A stretch of 7,987 nt of DNA from an uncultured Atopobiaceae bacterium (lineage in GTDB: Bacteria; Actinomycetota; Coriobacteriia; Coriobacteriales; Atopobiaceae). Positions 4,713 through 7,987 of this stretch are shown in pieces. The translations under genes were made by a program, and so were the position numbers. The stretch covers positions 1 to 7,987 of the forward strand of contig CAAGLU010000195.1 in the NCBI GenBank assembly GCA_900770865.1, in the 5' to 3' direction. Position 1 is the first letter of the stretch; every line of letters begins with the position of its first letter. The notes below the pieces were generated by a model that was not told the DNA's origin, did no database searches, and worked only from the letters and a program-made list of their open reading frames with translations.

Positions 4713-5468
4713 TTGAACACGCATGAAAAGGTCAGCGAGGTGGAGCGCATCTGCGGCCACCACTTCACCGACAAAAGGCTCATAACGTCCGCCATCACAC
4801 ACCCCTCGGCGGTGGAGGGAAAGCCTGTCTCGGCCTCCTATGAGAGGCTTGAGTTCCTGGGCGACTCCATCCTGGGCGCCATTGTGGCCACCGAGCTCTT
4901 CGAGCGCTTCCCCGGGCTCGACGAGGGCGCGCTCACAAGGCTCAAGATCTCGCTCGTCTCGGGCGAGACGCTCTCAGAGGTGTCGGGCGACCTTGGGATA
5001 GCCCCACTCATCGTGGTGGGCGAGTCCGAGAAGGGCACGCACGCGCGCGGCATGCACTCCGCCCTCGAGAACGTCTACGAGTCCATCGTGGGCGCCCTCT
5101 ACCTCGATGCCGGCTACGAGGACACGCGCAGGTTCGTGCTCGACACGCTTTCCTCGCACTTCACGCCTGAGCTTGTCGACCGTCTCTCCGAGCGGCCGAT
5201 AAACCCCAAGTCGCGCCTGCAGGAGATCACCCAGCGCGACCTGCGCCTTGCTCCCGAGTACAAGCTCGTGGGCGAGGAGGGCCCCGCGCACGACCCCACC
5301 TTCACCTCCGTTGTGCTGGTCGACGGCAAGCGCGTGGGCCGGGGTTCCGGCCCCTCCAAGAAGAGCTCCGAGAACGCCGCCGCCGCGGACGCGCTCGAGC
5401 GCATGGGACAGGGCGGCGACAAGGGGGCAGACGCCAGCGTCGCGCCCACTGACGCCGGCGAGCACTAG
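4713..5468 (+). CDS. rnc: Ribonuclease III
   Basis: RNase III cleaves double-stranded RNA, including rRNA precursors and structured mRNAs. The 251-residue protein has an N-terminal nuclease domain (about 5–150) with the signature ERLEFLGDS (44–52), which supplies catalytic E47 and D51. LTRLKISLVSGETL follows at 74–87. A C-terminal double-stranded-RNA-binding domain (about 164–235) runs from NPKSRLQE to SSENAAAADALERM, followed by a disordered tail. E123 fits the essential glutamate of the second metal cluster, but the aspartate usually three residues earlier (E. coli D114) is N120 in a gap-free alignment with SILADTVEA. The start is TTG 4713, because no in-frame ATG exists near the domain boundary and AAGGAG lies upstream. 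It is probably co-transcribed with acpP and smc. Confidence 0.93.
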   Translation: MNTHEKVSEVERICGHHFTDKRLITSAITHPSAVEGKPVSASYERLEFLGDSILGAIVATELFERFPGLDEGALTRLKISLVSGETLSEVSGDLGIAPLIVVGESEKGTHARGMHSALENVYESIVGALYLDAGYEDTRRFVLDTLSSHFTPELVDRLSERPINPKSRLQEITQRDLRLAPEYKLVGEEGPAHDPTFTSVVLVDGKRVGRGSGPSKKSSENAAAADALERMGQGGDKGADASVAPTDAGEH

Positions 5469-5478
5469 CCCGAGAAGC

Positions 5479-5485
5479 GAGAGGA
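5479..5485 (+). promoter_or_regulatory. Ribosome binding site for the smc TTG start
   Basis: GAGAGGA lies 6 nt before TTG 5492. The codons after that TTG give YLKSLTLKGFKSF, the usual SMC N-terminus, so the non-ATG start is well supported. Confidence 0.8.
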
Positions 5486-5491
5486 CCACCC

Positions 5492-7987
5492 TTGTATCTG
5501 AAGTCGCTCACCCTCAAGGGCTTCAAGTCCTTCGCCGACAGGACATCCATGTCCTTCGACCCCGGCCTCAACGTGGTTGTGGGCCCCAACGGCTCGGGCA
5601 AGTCTAACGTCTCTGACGCCATTCTCTGGGTCCTGGGCGAGCAGAGCGCCAAGATGCTCCGTGGCCAGGCCATGGAGGACGTGATCTTCTCGGGCAGCTC
5701 CGCAAGGCCCGCCGTGGGTGTGGCAGAGGTCACCCTGGTTCTCGACAACTCAGATCACACGCTACCCATCGACTTCTCCGAGGTGGGCATCACGCGTCGG
5801 ATGTATCGCTCGGGCGAGTCCGAGTACCTCATCAACGGCGCGCCCGCGCGCCTCATGGACGTGCAGGACATCCTCCACGACTCCGGCCTGGGCAAGGACA
5901 CCCACTCGATCATCAGCCAAGGCAAGCTTGACTCCATCCTCCAGAGCCGCCCTGAGGAGCGCCGCGAGCTCATCGAGGAGGCGGCAGACATCTCCAAGCA
6001 CCGCAGGCGCAAGGAGCGCAGCCTTCGCAAACTCTCCTCGATGGACGATAACCTTGCGCGCGCCAAGGTGGTCGAGCGTGAGATTAACCGCCAGCTCAAG
6101 CCCCTCGAGCGCCAGGTCGACAAGGCAAAGCGCGCCCACGACATCACCGAGCGCCTGACCGAGCTGCGCACGCAACTCGCGGTTGACGACCTGCGCCGCC
6201 TGCAGGCCTCCTACGGCACGCTCTCGGCCCGCGGCCGCGAGGCTGACGCCGCCGTCGAGCTTGCCCAGTACCGCCTGGACGAGAAGTCCGCAGAGCTCGA
6301 GAAGTACCAGTCGCTCCTCGAGCAGAAGGGCCTCTTTGTGGGCGACCTCGGCGAGCAGCGCCGCCGCATGCAGGACATCCTCGGCCGCATGGACTCGGAC
6401 ATGCGCCTTCTGGAGGAGAAGGGCAAGAACATGGTCTCGCGCCTCTCCGAGATGCGCATGCAGATCTCGACCATGCGCAAGCAGCGCGCGGACGTGACCG
6501 AGGAGCACGAGCGCGTGGCCGGGGACCTCTCTGATGCCCGCGTGCGCCAGCGCGAGCTCGAGGAGGGCATGGAGGCGCTCTCGAAGGCGTCGCGGGAGGC
6601 CGTGGCGCATCGGCGCGAGCTGGAGGACGCCCTCAACAAGCGCCAGGCAGACGAGCGCCAGGCGCGCGCTGAGGCAGATAGGGAGACTCTCGCCTTTGCC
6701 AAGCTCGAGGACCAGATCTCGAACGCCGAGGTAGAGGATGGCATGTACAAGAGCCGGCTCGAGCAGGTGGCCGAGACCCTCGCCACAACCGAGGAGGCGC
6801 TGGCCGAGAGGGGAGAGCGCAAGGCTCGCGTGGAGGCCCAGCTTGCCGACGCCCGTGCCAAGGCGGAGGAGCTTGCCGGCACCATTGCCGAGGCCCAGGC
6901 CGCGCTCAAGCACGCCCGTGACGAGGAGCGCTCTGCTCGCACCAAGCTCTCGTCCTCTGAGGCCACCCTCTCGGCGCTGCGCTCGGTTGACGCCAACGTG
7001 GAGAAGGCAAGCCCGCTCGTGGAGGCCGTCTCCAAGGGAAAGGCGGCAGATCTCGTCGAGTGCCGCCTGGCAGACCTCATCGACGCCGACGAGGCAACGG
7101 AGTCCCTGGTAGAGCGCCTGCTCGGCGATGACCTTGCCGCCTTTGTGGTTGCAAGCGCCGCGGACGCGGGCACGCTCGCTGCCTCCGCGCTCTCGCAGGG
7201 GCGCGCCGAGGGCAGGGCGACCGTGGTCTTCCGCGAGGCCGTACCCGCTGCGGTGGCGGCGGAGGGTGCCCCCGGCGAGGCGCTCATCTCGCACCTGCGC
7301 GTCTCTGACGCCGCGCGTCCGCTCCTCACGGCGCTTCTCGGCGACATCAGGCTCGTGGGAAGCGCCGAGGAGGCCATCCGCGCGCATCAGGCCATGCCGG
7401 CGCTCACCTACGTCACGCAGGACGGCGTCACCGTCACGCCCGACGGCCGCTGCGTGGTTGGCAACGCACCATCGACCGAGGCGGGCGCCCTCGAGCGCAA
7501 GCGCCGCATTCGAGCCCTCGAGGAGGGCATGGGGGAGCTGCGCGCATCGCTCGGGGCCGCGACGGAGGCCGTGAGTGCGGCAGAGGCTGCGCTTGCCGCG
7601 TCGCGCGATGGTGCCGCGGCCGCAAAGGGCGACGTCGCGCGTCTCTCGGGTGAGCTCTCCTCGGTCACGTCCGAGATGGGCCGCCTGGACGCCCAGCGCC
7701 AGCGCGCGGCGGACGAGCAGCGCCAGGTCACGCGCCAGCGCGACGCAGCCTCCGAGCGCGCGGCAGACGCCCGCTCGCACATCGAGGAGCACAAGGCAGC
7801 CGCTGCCGCCGCGCGCGCAAAGGCTGAGGAGCTAGCCGGTGGCCTGGGCGACCTGCGCACGCAGCATGACGAGGCAGTGCGCGCCCAAGGCAAGGCGTCC
7901 CACGAGCTCTCTGACGCGCGACTTGAGCTTGCGATGGCCAAGGAGCGAGCCAAGAACCTTTCGTCGCGCGAGCGCGAGCTTGCCAAC
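5492..7987 (+). CDS. smc: Chromosome segregation protein SMC (3' end outside window)
   Basis: SMC forms the ATP-driven dimeric core of bacterial condensin (with ScpA and ScpB), which loops and organises the chromosome. The frame is open from TTG 5492 to the last base, 832 codons of a protein normally near 1,180. The N-terminal ATPase half shows MYLKSLTLKGFKSFAD and Walker A GPNGSGKS (31–38). ILWVLGEQSAKMLRG and YRSGESEYLINGAPARL follow, then the Q-loop region SIISQGKLDSIL. A first coiled-coil arm (about 167–500) leads to a hinge (about 508–658) containing GRATVVF. The returning arm runs to the window edge. The C-terminal lobe with the ABC signature and Walker B lies beyond. At 162–168 the usual E-E-A-A-G-I is EEAADIS, with D166 replacing glycine. 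It starts 23 nt after rnc, and no mutM/fpg gene lies between. Confidence 0.96.
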   Translation, partial: MYLKSLTLKGFKSFADRTSMSFDPGLNVVVGPNGSGKSNVSDAILWVLGEQSAKMLRGQAMEDVIFSGSSARPAVGVAEVTLVLDNSDHTLPIDFSEVGITRRMYRSGESEYLINGAPARLMDVQDILHDSGLGKDTHSIISQGKLDSILQSRPEERRELIEEAADISKHRRRKERSLRKLSSMDDNLARAKVVEREINRQLKPLERQVDKAKRAHDITERLTELRTQLAVDDLRRLQASYGTLSARGREADAAVELAQYRLDEKSAELEKYQSLLEQKGLFVGDLGEQRRRMQDILGRMDSDMRLLEEKGKNMVSRLSEMRMQISTMRKQRADVTEEHERVAGDLSDARVRQRELEEGMEALSKASREAVAHRRELEDALNKRQADERQARAEADRETLAFAKLEDQISNAEVEDGMYKSRLEQVAETLATTEEALAERGERKARVEAQLADARAKAEELAGTIAEAQAALKHARDEERSARTKLSSSEATLSALRSVDANVEKASPLVEAVSKGKAADLVECRLADLIDADEATESLVERLLGDDLAAFVVASAADAGTLAASALSQGRAEGRATVVFREAVPAAVAAEGAPGEALISHLRVSDAARPLLTALLGDIRLVGSAEEAIRAHQAMPALTYVTQDGVTVTPDGRCVVGNAPSTEAGALERKRRIRALEEGMGELRASLGAATEAVSAAEAALAASRDGAAAAKGDVARLSGELSSVTSEMGRLDAQRQRAADEQRQVTRQRDAASERAADARSHIEEHKAAAAAARAKAEELAGGLGDLRTQHDEAVRAQGKASHELSDARLELAMAKERAKNLSSRERELAN

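Noticed and set aside
6540..7000. Repeated Glu/Ala/Arg-rich codon patterns in smc as possible DNA repeats
   Set aside because: They reflect heptad coiled-coil composition; I see no long exact repeats or regular spacing suggesting an array.
5762..7792. Uninterrupted 676-codon minus-strand frame opposite smc
   Set aside because: It mirrors smc codon structure in a high-G+C genome: a leucine-, alanine- and histidine-rich product with no recognisable domain and no ribosome binding site. The sense frame is an unambiguous SMC.
1..7987. Mobile element, CRISPR, tRNA or rRNA content
   Set aside because: No transposase, integrase, terminal inverted repeats, spaced direct repeats or tRNA-like cloverleaf was seen; all space is taken by housekeeping genes and short gaps.

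Overview
This window is a compact, all-plus-strand housekeeping segment from a high-G+C (roughly two thirds by eye) Gram-positive bacterium. Gene content and order point to the phylum Actinomycetota. The order recG–rsmD–coaD–(SepIVA-like coiled-coil protein)–DUF177–rpmF is the one I recall from mycobacteria and streptomycetes. The block plsX–acpP–rnc–smc that follows is more reminiscent of Firmicutes. This mixture, the high G+C and the TTG starts fit the class Coriobacteriia (Olsenella/Atopobium/Collinsella relatives); that placement is an inference.

Layout. Positions 1–663 hold the 3' end of recG, a DNA repair helicase. rsmD (660–1244, 16S rRNA methyltransferase) overlaps it by ATGA, and coaD (1234–1746, CoA biosynthesis) overlaps rsmD by 11 nt. 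A 114-nt leader (1747–1860) has a candidate extended −10 promoter and a stem-loop, and precedes a 165-residue SepIVA/DivIVA-like coiled-coil protein (1861–2358). This is followed 5 nt later by a DUF177/YceD protein (2364–2981). A second leader (2982–3102), with a good extended −10 and a hairpin, drives rpmF (3103–3282, zinc-ribbon L32), which ends in a strong intrinsic terminator (3306–3341). Then come plsX (3382–4371), a 76-nt gap with a GC-rich hairpin, acpP (4448–4687), rnc (4713–5468, TTG start) and smc (5492 to the window end, TTG start, cut off).

How the genes fit together. The window joins genome maintenance (recG, smc), ribosome and RNA maturation (rsmD, DUF177, rpmF, rnc), cofactor and phospholipid/fatty-acid supply (coaD makes CoA, which donates the phosphopantetheine arm of AcpP; PlsX draws acyl groups from acyl-AcpP) and probably envelope growth or septation (SepIVA-like protein). 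This is core growth machinery, with no sign of mobile elements, CRISPR, tRNA or rRNA genes.

I found no unmistakable novel system. The points most worth a second look are the SepIVA-like gene in its conserved neighbourhood, an apparent Asp-to-Asn change at a metal-binding position of RNase III, and a repeated promoter–hairpin–Shine-Dalgarno layout ahead of three genes.
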